DNA of 34,824 bases from Bacteroidota bacterium (GTDB lineage: Bacteria; Bacteroidota; Bacteroidia; Bacteroidales; CG2-30-32-10). Of the stretch, positions 6,178 to 14,146 are shown in pieces. Location of the stretch: assembly GCA_013377115.1 (NCBI GenBank), contig JACAAW010000020.1:1-34824 (forward strand), in the 5' to 3' direction. The stretch's first letter is position 1; each line of letters opens with the position of its first letter. Both the position numbers and the translations under genes were made by a program. The notes below the pieces were generated by a model. It had not been told where the DNA came from. It saw only the letters and a program-made list of their open reading frames with translations, and made no database searches.

Positions 6178-8154
6178 ATGAAAAAAATGAAACAAAACTT
6201 AAGCTTAGTTGCCGTCTTGCTCTTCGCTTTCCATTTTTCGCTTTCAACTGCATTTGCTCAAGCTCCTCATAGCTTAAGCTATCAAGCTGTTATTCGCAAT
6301 AGTAGCAATTTATTAGTTGCAAGTCAGGCAATTGGAATGAAAATTAGTATTTTACAAGGTTCTATTACTGGAACTCCTGTTTATGTTGAAACTCAATCAG
6401 TAACTACAAATGCTAATGGATTAGCAACTGTAAAAATTGGTGGTGGTGCTATTGTTACTGGTACTATTGCTGGTATTGACTGGACAAGTGGTCCTTATTT
6501 TATTAAAACAGAAACTGATCCAACTGGTGGAACTACTTATTCTATCACTGGAACTACTGAATTATTAAGTGTTCCTTATGCATTATATGCAAAAACTTCT
6601 GGAAGTTCAACTGCTGGTCCTGCTGGTCCTACTGGTCTTCAAGGTATCCAAGGTATCCAAGGTGTTGCTGGAAATGACGGTGCAGTTGGTCCTACTGGTC
6701 CTATTGGTTTAACTGGTGCTACTGGTGCTGCTGGTGCTAATGGTGCTGCTGGTGCTGCTGGTCCTATTGGTACTACTGGTCTTCAAGGTCCTTCTGGTTT
6801 ATTAACTGTTAATTGTTTAGAATGTCACGATCATAGCTCAACTGGAGTTACTAATCCTCTTGCTCAATCTTTAAGCAATGCTCAAAACGAAATTGAATTC
6901 TCTAAACATGCTGAAGGTTTTGAATTAGCTATTGGTGAAGGTGGTAGCGCAGGTTGTGCTCCTTGTCACTCTCATGAAGGTTATCATAGTGTTGTTGATG
7001 GTAATGTTCAACCTACAATGCAATGGGGTTCTTCAAAATATACTTTTAACTACAATGCAACTGCTGCAGCTTCTTCTGGTTTAACAACTATGCCTGGTAA
7101 AATTTCTTGTTTTACTTGTCACAAAGGTGCTGCTTCTGATTCAATGCATTTATATTCTACTGCTGCTGTTCCAATGACCATGTGGCCAGTTTATGATAAT
7201 GTTACAAATCCTGGTGGAACTGTTACAAGAGCTGGAAAAACTATCAATTTAACTCAAAAAAATAGTCAATCTAATCTATGTGTTAAATGTCACCAACCAC
7301 GTCCTATGTCTTTAAGTACTTCTATTGGTGCTGCTGCAACAAGAGGAGCAAGTGTTGATTATGCTGATTTAGTTGCTAACCCAAGTCAATTATTCTATGA
7401 TGCAACTCAACCTGTTACTGGAACAACAACAAATACATTAATTCCAAGTTATAGAATGCACAATCACTATGGTGCTGTTGGTGCAATTTATGCTGGACAA
7501 GGTGCTGTTGAATTTACTGGTACTGCTACTTATTCTCCATCTGCTCACCAAACTGCTGCTTCTTGTCAAGATTGTCACATGGCTCCAACAAATGGAATGA
7601 CAGGTGGTCACTCTTTCAAAGTTGCTGAATATGATGAAGTAACTAATCCTGCTACTACATCTCCAACTACTTTAAATTTAAAAGGTTGTAATGTTTCTGG
7701 ATGTCACTTAAATAGTCAATTTGTTCAAAATGGTACTTCTGGTGCTTGGGTAACAAAATGGTTATATAACAGAAATAACACCAAAGCTTTATTGGATTCA
7801 ATTGCTAATAGATTGAGATCTAATGGTGTTGAAATTATGCACAAAAATACTGATCCAACATCAAATATTTTTGCTCATGTTACAACTGCTGGTTATGATG
7901 GATATTTAAATATCTATGATCCTTCAACAAATCCATTGGGTGGTATTAAGAATCCAAACAATTCTTCTTATACTGCTGCTCAAGCTGCTGTTAATAATGC
8001 ATTACCTTCACTTGTTTCTTTAAACAAAGCTAAAATGGGAGCAATTATTAACTTCCAATTATCTGTTAGAGAATATAGTTTGGGAATTCACAATCCTTCT
8101 TATACTATGGCTTTATTGCAAAATACTTTAGAAACTTTGCGCGCAAATCCATAA
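6178..8154 (+). CDS. Secreted collagen-like hexahaem c-type cytochrome
   Basis: A 658-residue protein in three parts. A signal peptide (cleavage predicted after AFA, residue 27) precedes a beta-rich domain to about residue 140 that begins with HSLSYQAVIRN and ends with LLSVPYALYAKT, a module found in Bacteroidota surface proteins. A collagen-like Gly-X-Y stretch runs from about 146 to 208. The rest carries five CxxCH haem motifs, at residues 213 (CLECH), 260 (CAPCH), 311 (CFTCH), 368 (CVKCH) and 463 (CQDCH), plus a CX4CH site (C504, C509, H510). The C-terminal IHNPSY segment resembles multihaem oxidoreductases. No type IX sorting domain or lipobox is visible. Codons after the signal are strongly biased to GGT/GCT/ACT, suggesting high expression. 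Role is inferred as periplasmic or surface electron transfer; CcsBA upstream could attach the haems. Confidence 0.85.
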   Translation: MKKMKQNLSLVAVLLFAFHFSLSTAFAQAPHSLSYQAVIRNSSNLLVASQAIGMKISILQGSITGTPVYVETQSVTTNANGLATVKIGGGAIVTGTIAGIDWTSGPYFIKTETDPTGGTTYSITGTTELLSVPYALYAKTSGSSTAGPAGPTGLQGIQGIQGVAGNDGAVGPTGPIGLTGATGAAGANGAAGAAGPIGTTGLQGPSGLLTVNCLECHDHSSTGVTNPLAQSLSNAQNEIEFSKHAEGFELAIGEGGSAGCAPCHSHEGYHSVVDGNVQPTMQWGSSKYTFNYNATAAASSGLTTMPGKISCFTCHKGAASDSMHLYSTAAVPMTMWPVYDNVTNPGGTVTRAGKTINLTQKNSQSNLCVKCHQPRPMSLSTSIGAAATRGASVDYADLVANPSQLFYDATQPVTGTTTNTLIPSYRMHNHYGAVGAIYAGQGAVEFTGTATYSPSAHQTAASCQDCHMAPTNGMTGGHSFKVAEYDEVTNPATTSPTTLNLKGCNVSGCHLNSQFVQNGTSGAWVTKWLYNRNNTKALLDSIANRLRSNGVEIMHKNTDPTSNIFAHVTTAGYDGYLNIYDPSTNPLGGIKNPNNSSYTAAQAAVNNALPSLVSLNKAKMGAIINFQLSVREYSLGIHNPSYTMALLQNTLETLRANP

Positions 8155-8175
8155 TAATTGTTTTAATTAATTTAA

Positions 8176-8207
8176 AAGGTTGCTCCAAAAGAGCAACCTT
8201 TTTTTTT
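8176..8207 (+). terminator. Terminator of the cytochrome unit
   Basis: A perfect 10-bp stem (AAGGTTGCTC with GAGCAACCTT) and 5-base loop, followed by seven T residues, 21 bases past the cytochrome stop codon. Confidence 0.9.
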
Positions 8208-8269
8208 GCAAAGGAAAAATGAAATTGAAAATTATAGCTTTTTATAATGCAATCTTAAAGACGAGATAG

Positions 8270-8331
8270 CGCGGATTTGCAATCCGTGCAAAAATGTACA
8301 ATAAAAAACAGGCACGGATTACAAATCCGCG
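8270..8331. repeat. Inverted pair of REP-like palindromes
   Basis: The arms 8270-8289 (CGCGGATTTGCAATCCGTGC) and 8312-8331 are reverse complements with a single mismatch, separated by 22 bases. Each arm is itself a small palindrome (CGGATT, three bases, AATCCG). Two palindromes in opposite orientation are the layout of a REP doublet (BIME). Elements with this CGGATTxxxAATCCG core recur in Bacteroidota intergenic DNA. No RAYT transposase is in the window. It lies between the convergent cytochrome and copper ATPase genes. Confidence 0.8.
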
Positions 8332-8379
8332 TCAACATGGGTTTAAAACCTTACGGCCATTATTGTTTAAAATAATTAA

Positions 8380-10497
8380 TTAATCTAGCTTTTTATATTG
8401 TAATCTCAGTGAATTTAATACAACGAATACATCAGATAATGCCATTGATGCAGCAGCAATCATTGGATTTAGCATTCCGGTAGCTGCCAATGGAATTGCT
8501 ATTATATTGTAGAAAAAGGCCCAGAATAAATTCTGTTTGATGATAATCATGGTGTTTTTACTTATTAAATAAGCTTTAGAAAGTAATTCCAGATTTCCTT
8601 TTAGTAATATTATTTGTGATGATTGAATTGCAATATCTGTAGCATTACTTAAAGAAATAGCAATATCTGCTTTTGCTAAAGCTGGAGCATCATTAATGCC
8701 ATCTCCAACCATGGCAATTTCGCCGTGTTTTTTTAATTCTGAAATGATTTGTAATTTTTCTAAAGGTTGTTTCTCGAAATAAACATCATTAATTCCTAAA
8801 ATATTTGATAAGTCATTGCATTTCTCTTCATTATCACCACTTAATAAAATTGTTTTTACTCCTTGCGATTTGAAAAACTCAATGGCTTTTTTAGCTTCTG
8901 GTTTTATTTCATCCTGCAAATAAACGATGGCAATAAGTTTATTATTTTCGAGTAAATAGGCGTTTCCATTGGTTTCATTGGTGAAATCTTTTGCGATTTT
9001 ATACGAACCTATTTCATAAATATTCCCGAAGGAATCTTTTCCTAAAATACCAATTCCTTTATTTTCGGTGACGCTGGTAAATTCTTTTTCTGAAATGTTT
9101 TTCATTTCATGTAAAATAGAAGATGCAATTGGATGAGAGGAATGCTTTTCTAATCCCACAATAATTGATTTAACTTCTGTTTCATCTTTGTCGAAGCATT
9201 TTATCTCTTTTATTTTGAAATTGCCTGTGGTTAGAGTTCCCGTTTTATCAAATACGATAAATTTTACATTTAGTAGTTTTTGTATGGTACTAGCACCTTT
9301 AATCAAAATGCCAATTTTCGAAACTCTGCCAACTCCTACAACCACAGCCGTGGGAATAGCAAGTCCTAATGCGCAGGGACAGGCAATAACTAAAATAGCG
9401 ATGCTTCGCATCAATGCCTCCTGAAAAGTTAAATTGAAAATCCCCCATGAAACTGAAAATGTAAGGAATGAAATTAAAATTACTACTGGAACAAATATGG
9501 CACTTATTTTATCTGCCAAATTCTGAATTTGCGGTTTGTCCTGATTTACATTCTTTACAAAATCAATAATTTTTGCCAATACAGTTTCATTTCCAACAGC
9601 AGTTGCCTTTATTTTAATGCTTCCAGAGCTTAAAACAGTTCCTCCAATAACCGTATTTTCAATGTCTTTTTCAATAGGTAAACTTTCTCCGGAGATCATT
9701 GATTCGTCGATACTACCATTTCCCCAAATAATGATACCATCAATCGGTATTTTATCACCTGAATTAATTAGTAAAATATCGTTTATTTTGATTTTTTTCG
9801 CTTCGGTTTCTATTATTATTTCTTTTCCATCAGCGTTAATTACTATTTTTTTTGCAATAATTTTTTGAAGTTTCACTAAATCTTCTATAGCAGAGGTAGT
9901 CTTTTTTATTGCTTTGTGTTCCAGTAGATTGCCTAGAAGGATAAGGGAGATAATACTAGCTGTTGTTTCGTAAAATTGATAATCGTGACCTAAACTATAA
10001 ATAGTTCCGATAAAACTATAAATAAACGCAGCAGTTGAACCTAAAATAATTAGAACATCCATATTTGGAATTCCAGATTTAACTGAATGAAATGCACTCT
10101 TCCCAAAATGGAATAATCCAACAATAAAAACAGGCAAAGTCAGTGCTAATTGAAAAAATGGATTGTGCAATATTTCGAATGGAAGAAACATTGCCGTCAG
10201 AAGAGGAATTGTAAAAATTATTGTGAAATAGAATTTCTTTTCAATTGCTGATAATTTGGGTTTCTTTGGTTCTAGTTCTTCATTATCTTCAGTAACTTTA
10301 TAGCCCATTGCAGAAATTTGCTTTATAGCATTTTCTTTTTCTTCGGCGGTTTCGTACGAAAAACTAACCTCATTTGCTGAGAAGTTAACATAAACATCCT
10401 GAAATCCATTTTTATCCAGATTTTTTTTAATTCCGAGTGCGCAGTTGGTGCAATTCATTCCTTCAACCGTGAGCGCAATATTTTTTGCTTTTTGCAT
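8380..10497 (-). CDS. copA: Cu+-exporting P1B-type ATPase
   Basis: A 705-residue P-type ATPase that would pump Cu+ out of the cytoplasm. One N-terminal heavy-metal-associated domain carries GMNCTNC (C16, C19). Then come paired helices, the actuator motif SGES, the metal-site CPC in a transmembrane helix (residues 373-375), the phosphorylated Asp in DKTGT (D417), an S-S-H-P motif in the nucleotide domain, and the hinge GDGINDAPA. The last two helices hold Y-N and M-x-x-S, the pattern of Cu+ (P1B-1) pumps rather than Zn/Cd pumps. Length is typical for a single-domain CopA. It stands alone on the minus strand with its own promoter; no copper chaperone or sensor is adjacent. The copper pump may protect the haem and Fe-S enzymes encoded nearby. 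Confidence 0.95.
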   Translation of the reverse strand: MQKAKNIALTVEGMNCTNCALGIKKNLDKNGFQDVYVNFSANEVSFSYETAEEKENAIKQISAMGYKVTEDNEELEPKKPKLSAIEKKFYFTIIFTIPLLTAMFLPFEILHNPFFQLALTLPVFIVGLFHFGKSAFHSVKSGIPNMDVLIILGSTAAFIYSFIGTIYSLGHDYQFYETTASIISLILLGNLLEHKAIKKTTSAIEDLVKLQKIIAKKIVINADGKEIIIETEAKKIKINDILLINSGDKIPIDGIIIWGNGSIDESMISGESLPIEKDIENTVIGGTVLSSGSIKIKATAVGNETVLAKIIDFVKNVNQDKPQIQNLADKISAIFVPVVILISFLTFSVSWGIFNLTFQEALMRSIAILVIACPCALGLAIPTAVVVGVGRVSKIGILIKGASTIQKLLNVKFIVFDKTGTLTTGNFKIKEIKCFDKDETEVKSIIVGLEKHSSHPIASSILHEMKNISEKEFTSVTENKGIGILGKDSFGNIYEIGSYKIAKDFTNETNGNAYLLENNKLIAIVYLQDEIKPEAKKAIEFFKSQGVKTILLSGDNEEKCNDLSNILGINDVYFEKQPLEKLQIISELKKHGEIAMVGDGINDAPALAKADIAISLSNATDIAIQSSQIILLKGNLELLSKAYLISKNTMIIIKQNLFWAFFYNIIAIPLAATGMLNPMIAAASMALSDVFVVLNSLRLQYKKLD

Positions 10498-10516
10498 AAT
10501 AAAGAAGTTAGTTATG

Positions 10517-10547
10517 CAAAATTAATTTAAATTGCGCAGCTTATCAA
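10517..10547 (-). promoter_or_regulatory. Promoter of copA
   Basis: On the minus strand TTG (10545-10547), a 20-base spacer and TAATTTTG (10517-10524) match the Bacteroidota -33/-7 consensus closely. The -7 box lies 19 bases before the copA ATG, so the leader is very short. Confidence 0.7.
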
Positions 10548-10608
10548 GAACAAATCTAGATAATTGCATAATTAGGAATAAAAATTCATTTTCAGGTTTA
10601 GCACATTT

Positions 10609-10642
10609 TTTGATATTCATTCATAATTTATTTTTATTTTTG
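10609..10642 (+). promoter_or_regulatory. Candidate promoter of the DUF6340-type lipoprotein gene
   Basis: TTTG at 10609-10612 and TATTTTTG at 10635-10642 (full match to TAnnTTTG). The 22-base spacer is slightly long. The -7 box lies 21 bases before the ATG at 10664. Confidence 0.5.
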
Positions 10643-10663
10643 AACAATTAAATACTTATAGTC

Positions 10664-11719
10664 ATGAAAACAACTACAAAAATTAATGTTTTGCTTTGCT
10701 CAATTGGATTAATAGGCATCATGCTTTTTGGTTCATGTTCAGCAACCTCTTCCATATCGATGGAAGTACTTCAACCAGCTCAAATTACAATTCCTTCTCA
10801 TATTAAGAAAGTCGCCGTTGTAAATAGATCACTTCCTGCAAAAGGCGAAGGTTTTGTTAATTTCCTGGAAGGCTTTTTTACAGGAGAAACCATAAGAGGC
10901 GATCGATCGGGTTCTGATAAATGCGTAAATGGTGTCGTGAATAAGCTTAATGCTTCACCAAGATTGGGCGCTATTTTAGTTGGTTCTCATAATTATAAAG
11001 GAACAGGAACACGCGAATTTCCAATTCCACTGGATTGGAATGATGTTGATAAAATTTGCAAATTATACAATGCTGATGCGATAGTAATGCTTGAAACTTT
11101 TGATTCGGATATTATTTTTAATCAAGGAAAATCTAGTCATGTTGAAAAGAAAAATAACAAGGATACCGTAATCATTGATTATAAAGCCAATTTGAAATTA
11201 AATGTAAATTCAGGATGGAGAATTTATGATAATTTCAATAAAAAAATTGTTGATGAGAATACATTTACCGATAATAAAGGCTGGGATGTAACTGGTAAAA
11301 CTCCTGGCGATGCTTTATCAAAATTACCAAATAAACGTGATGCTGTTGATGCTTCAGGATATTTTTCAGGAGAGCAAATGGCAATTCGTATTTCTCCAAA
11401 CTGGACCAGAGTTTATCGACTCTATTATAAAAAGGGCCATGACGATTTAAAATTAACCAAAAAAATGGTGAAAGCTAATAATTGGGATGCTGCAATCATT
11501 GTTTGGCAAAAATTAATTCAAAATCCTGACAAAGAAATTGCTGGTAGAGCTGCTTACAATATGGCTTTAGCCAGTGAATATAAAGGGAATTTGCCTTTGG
11601 CACTTGAATGGGCTAATAAATCTTTGAAAACATACGGTAATAAAAAGGCAAGTTCATATATCAATACCATTAACAGAAGGATCATGGATCAGGAGAGGTT
11701 AAATGATCAAATGAAATAG
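10664..11719 (+). CDS. Lipoprotein of DUF6340 type with TPR-like tail
   Basis: A 351-residue lipoprotein: signal sequence with lipobox ending at Cys25 (LFGSC). The mature protein starts with a P-A-x-I-T-I/V-P segment and an I-K-K-V-A-V-V-N-R-S motif, then a domain with LYNADAIVMLETFDSD around residue 140. These features are typical of DUF6340 proteins in Bacteroidota. From about residue 265 two helix-turn-helix units, with A-x-x-A-Y-N-M-A-L-A and A-L-x-W-A-x-K-S, look like TPR repeats. The function of the family is unknown; a periplasmic, membrane-tethered protein is expected. It is followed by 80 bases without a strong terminator before the aconitase-family gene. Confidence 0.8.
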   Translation: MKTTTKINVLLCSIGLIGIMLFGSCSATSSISMEVLQPAQITIPSHIKKVAVVNRSLPAKGEGFVNFLEGFFTGETIRGDRSGSDKCVNGVVNKLNASPRLGAILVGSHNYKGTGTREFPIPLDWNDVDKICKLYNADAIVMLETFDSDIIFNQGKSSHVEKKNNKDTVIIDYKANLKLNVNSGWRIYDNFNKKIVDENTFTDNKGWDVTGKTPGDALSKLPNKRDAVDASGYFSGEQMAIRISPNWTRVYRLYYKKGHDDLKLTKKMVKANNWDAAIIVWQKLIQNPDKEIAGRAAYNMALASEYKGNLPLALEWANKSLKTYGNKKASSYINTINRRIMDQERLNDQMK

Positions 11720-11799
11720 TATTCTTTTTATTCCTTTTATTTTTATTTATAGATGTTGTATCTAAATAACTTATTATAAACTCAAATAACTTATCAATT

Positions 11800-13578
11800 A
11801 TGAGTGGAAAAACTTATGCCGAAAAAATATTAGGCGCAGAATGTGGAAGTATCGTATTTAAAAAACCAGATATTGTTTTGTCTCATGATAATTCAGCAAG
11901 TATTAATAGCACCTTCGCAAAAATGGGTGGTGATAAAGTATTTGACCCAAATCAAATATTAATTGTTTTAGATCACAATGCGCCGCCAACAAACGAAAAA
12001 TTGGCAAATGATTATCAAAAAGTTCGTGAAATTGTTACAAAACAAGGAATTAGAAAATTCCATGATGTTGGTAAAGGAATTTGCCACCAGATAGTTTCCC
12101 TTTATGCGAAACCAAATATGATCATAGTGGGAAGCGACAGTCATAGTTGTACTGCTGGTGCATTTAATTCTTATGCTGCTGGAATTGACAGAACTGAAAC
12201 TGCTGGTTTATGGAAAGTTGGTGAAACTTGGTTTAGAGTTCCAGAATCTGTAAAAATTACATTAACTGGAAAATTTAATGACGGCGTTTATGCAAAAGAT
12301 TTAGCATTGTGGATTATTGGAATGATTGGTTCTGATGGAGCTGATTATTTGTCAATTGAATATCATGGTGATGGAGTAAAAACGCTTTCAATTGCTGAAA
12401 GAATGACGATTGCAAATTTAGCTTCTGAAATGGGAGCGAAGAATGCCGTTTTTCCTGCGGATGATGTTTTAAGGGATTTCTTAGGTGAAGAAATTAAAGG
12501 AACTTGGGCTGATGAGGATGCAAGATATCTTAAACATTTTGAAATTGATTTAAGTAAAATTTTCCCAGTGGTTGCTTGTCCTCATCATGTTGACAATGTG
12601 AAAGCGGTTTCGGAAGTGGTTGGAACAAAATTAAACCAAGCATTAATTGGAACTTGTACTAACGGCAGATTAGAAGATTTGAGAATTGCGGCAAAAATTT
12701 TAAAAGGAAATAAAATCCCAGATAATTTTCAGTTATTGATTATTCCAGCTTCGCAAATGATTTATCTTTTAGCAATGGAAGAAGGCTTAATTGGAGATTT
12801 TATAAGGGCAGGAGCCAATGTTCTTTCACCATCTTGTGGTCCATGTTTGGGCACAGGTCAAGGAATTCCTGCAGATGGTTTTAATGTAATTTCTACAGCA
12901 AATAGAAATTTTAAAGGCAGAATGGGAAATAAAAACTCTAGTATTTATCTTGCTTCTCCAGCAACAGTGGCTTATTCTGCATTAAAAGGTGAAATTACAG
13001 ATCCTCGTGGAATGAATACTAATGATAAATTCCCTTATGCAAAACAGCAGAGTAAAACGGTTGATATCAGTCAGGATGAAGATCGTTATTCAAATATTGC
13101 TTGGAATTATTCTGATGTTGACAATTTAAATACCGACCAAATGTTTGCTGGAAATTTAACTTACAATATCAACAGTTCCGAGGGAGATAAAATTATGCCT
13201 TATTTATTTAAAGGTTTTGATGATAGTTTTTCCGAAAGAGTTAAAGCTGGAGATTTTATTATTGCAGGTTTGAACTTTGGTTGTGGTTCTTCAAGAGAAC
13301 ATCCTTCTGTTGGTTTGGCTTTTGCAGGAATAAAAGCAGTTATTGTAAAGTCAGTAAATAGAATTTTTTATAGATCCTCAGTAAACCAAGGTTTGCCAAT
13401 TATTGTTTTGCCAGAAGCCGTTGAACATTATAAACAAGGCGACAAAGTAGATATTGACTTTGTTAAAGGAATTGTTTATATTTGTGAAAAGGAATTTAAA
13501 TTTTCTCCATTACCACCAAAATTATTGGGGATATTTGAATCAAAAGGATTGGTGAACTTCATTAAAAACAATGGTTAA
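11800..13578 (+). CDS. Aconitase-family hydratase (probably aconitate hydratase)
   Basis: A 592-residue single-chain member of the aconitase/isopropylmalate isomerase family, which moves a hydroxyl group between adjacent carbons via a [4Fe-4S] cluster. Cluster ligands are visible: C286 in GTCTNGR and C346/C349 in SCGPCLGTGQG. The N-terminal SDSHSCTAGAF and the C-terminal swivel motif GCGSSREHP (around residue 499) complete the active site. The length (shorter than the ~900-residue AcnA) and joined large and small domains fit the compact aconitase type found in Bacteroidota. Isopropylmalate or homoaconitate substrates cannot be excluded by eye; no leu or citrate genes are adjacent. Its last eight bases overlap the next gene (ATGGTTAA), suggesting translational coupling. 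Confidence 0.85.
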   Translation: MSGKTYAEKILGAECGSIVFKKPDIVLSHDNSASINSTFAKMGGDKVFDPNQILIVLDHNAPPTNEKLANDYQKVREIVTKQGIRKFHDVGKGICHQIVSLYAKPNMIIVGSDSHSCTAGAFNSYAAGIDRTETAGLWKVGETWFRVPESVKITLTGKFNDGVYAKDLALWIIGMIGSDGADYLSIEYHGDGVKTLSIAERMTIANLASEMGAKNAVFPADDVLRDFLGEEIKGTWADEDARYLKHFEIDLSKIFPVVACPHHVDNVKAVSEVVGTKLNQALIGTCTNGRLEDLRIAAKILKGNKIPDNFQLLIIPASQMIYLLAMEEGLIGDFIRAGANVLSPSCGPCLGTGQGIPADGFNVISTANRNFKGRMGNKNSSIYLASPATVAYSALKGEITDPRGMNTNDKFPYAKQQSKTVDISQDEDRYSNIAWNYSDVDNLNTDQMFAGNLTYNINSSEGDKIMPYLFKGFDDSFSERVKAGDFIIAGLNFGCGSSREHPSVGLAFAGIKAVIVKSVNRIFYRSSVNQGLPIIVLPEAVEHYKQGDKVDIDFVKGIVYICEKEFKFSPLPPKLLGIFESKGLVNFIKNNG

Positions 13579-13849
13579 AAAGGGAATACAGTTTTTATTG
13601 GTTGTTTTATTTTGCGCTTCATTTCATTTTAATTCTTTTGCCAGAGCGGGTGGAGGTGGTGGTTCACATTCCAGTTCTGGCAGTGGGAGCCATTCCGTTT
13701 CTTCAGGTTCAAAAAGCAGTGCTTTTTCCAAATCTCATGGAAGTGAGGATACAAATTGGGGTCAAGTTGCTATTATTTATGGCTCTGCCGTTGTAGTCGG
13801 AGGGGTAATATTGTGGTTAATAGCAAAGAAAAAATCAAATAAAAAGTAA
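13571..13849 (+). CDS. Gly/Ser/His-rich small membrane protein, first of a tandem pair
   Basis: A 92-residue protein: N-terminal signal-like helix ending at FARAGGGGGSHSSSG, a Gly/Ser/His-rich exported stretch (about residues 26-58), then a hydrophobic helix (about 66-86) and a lysine-rich tail. This would place the Gly/Ser region outside the cytoplasm and the tail inside. The R-A-G-G-G-G-G start resembles the N-terminus of Tim44-like or TPM-domain membrane proteins, but the functional domain of those families is absent. The ATG overlaps the stop of the aconitase-family gene by eight bases. A paralog follows five bases downstream. Function unknown. Confidence 0.75.
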   Translation: MVKKGIQFLLVVLFCASFHFNSFARAGGGGGSHSSSGSGSHSVSSGSKSSAFSKSHGSEDTNWGQVAIIYGSAVVVGGVILWLIAKKKSNKK

Positions 13850-13854
13850 ATCCT

Positions 13855-14145
13855 ATGGTAAAAAAAATATATAGAATTTTAATTATTAGTTTAATCTTTC
13901 TATCAATAGATATTTGTTTGTATGGCAGAGCTGGTGGAGGAGGTGGATCGCATTCAAGCAGCGGAGGAGGAAGTCATTCATATTCTTCAAGTTCACATTC
14001 CTCAAGCAATAATCGTTATCATGGAAATGGAGGAGGTTGGAGCCTGGTAGAAGTGATTTATTGCTCAGTTTTGCTCGTTGGTGGAGTTGTTGTTTGGCAA
14101 GTTGTGAAAAGAAATAAGAAAAAGAAAGAGCAAAATCAGAAGTAG
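13855..14145 (+). CDS. Gly/Ser/His-rich small membrane protein, second of a tandem pair
   Basis: A 96-residue paralog of the preceding gene with the same plan: MVKK start, signal-like helix, GRAGGGGGSHSSS, a Ser/His-rich stretch, a hydrophobic helix at about residues 63-84 and a basic tail. The helix core (V-x-x-I-Y-x-S-x-L/V-V-V/L-G-G-V) is shared between the two, while the linker differs, as expected for an old local duplication. It ends one base before the convergent metallophosphoesterase gene, with no terminator between. Function unknown. Confidence 0.75.
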   Translation: MVKKIYRILIISLIFLSIDICLYGRAGGGGGSHSSSGGGSHSYSSSSHSSSNNRYHGNGGGWSLVEVIYCSVLLVGGVVVWQVVKRNKKKKEQNQK

Positions 14146-14146
14146 C

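Noticed and set aside
13571-14145. Frameshifted halves of one larger gene
   Set aside because: Each frame has its own start, signal, helix and stop and both share the same plan, so tandem paralogs explain them better.
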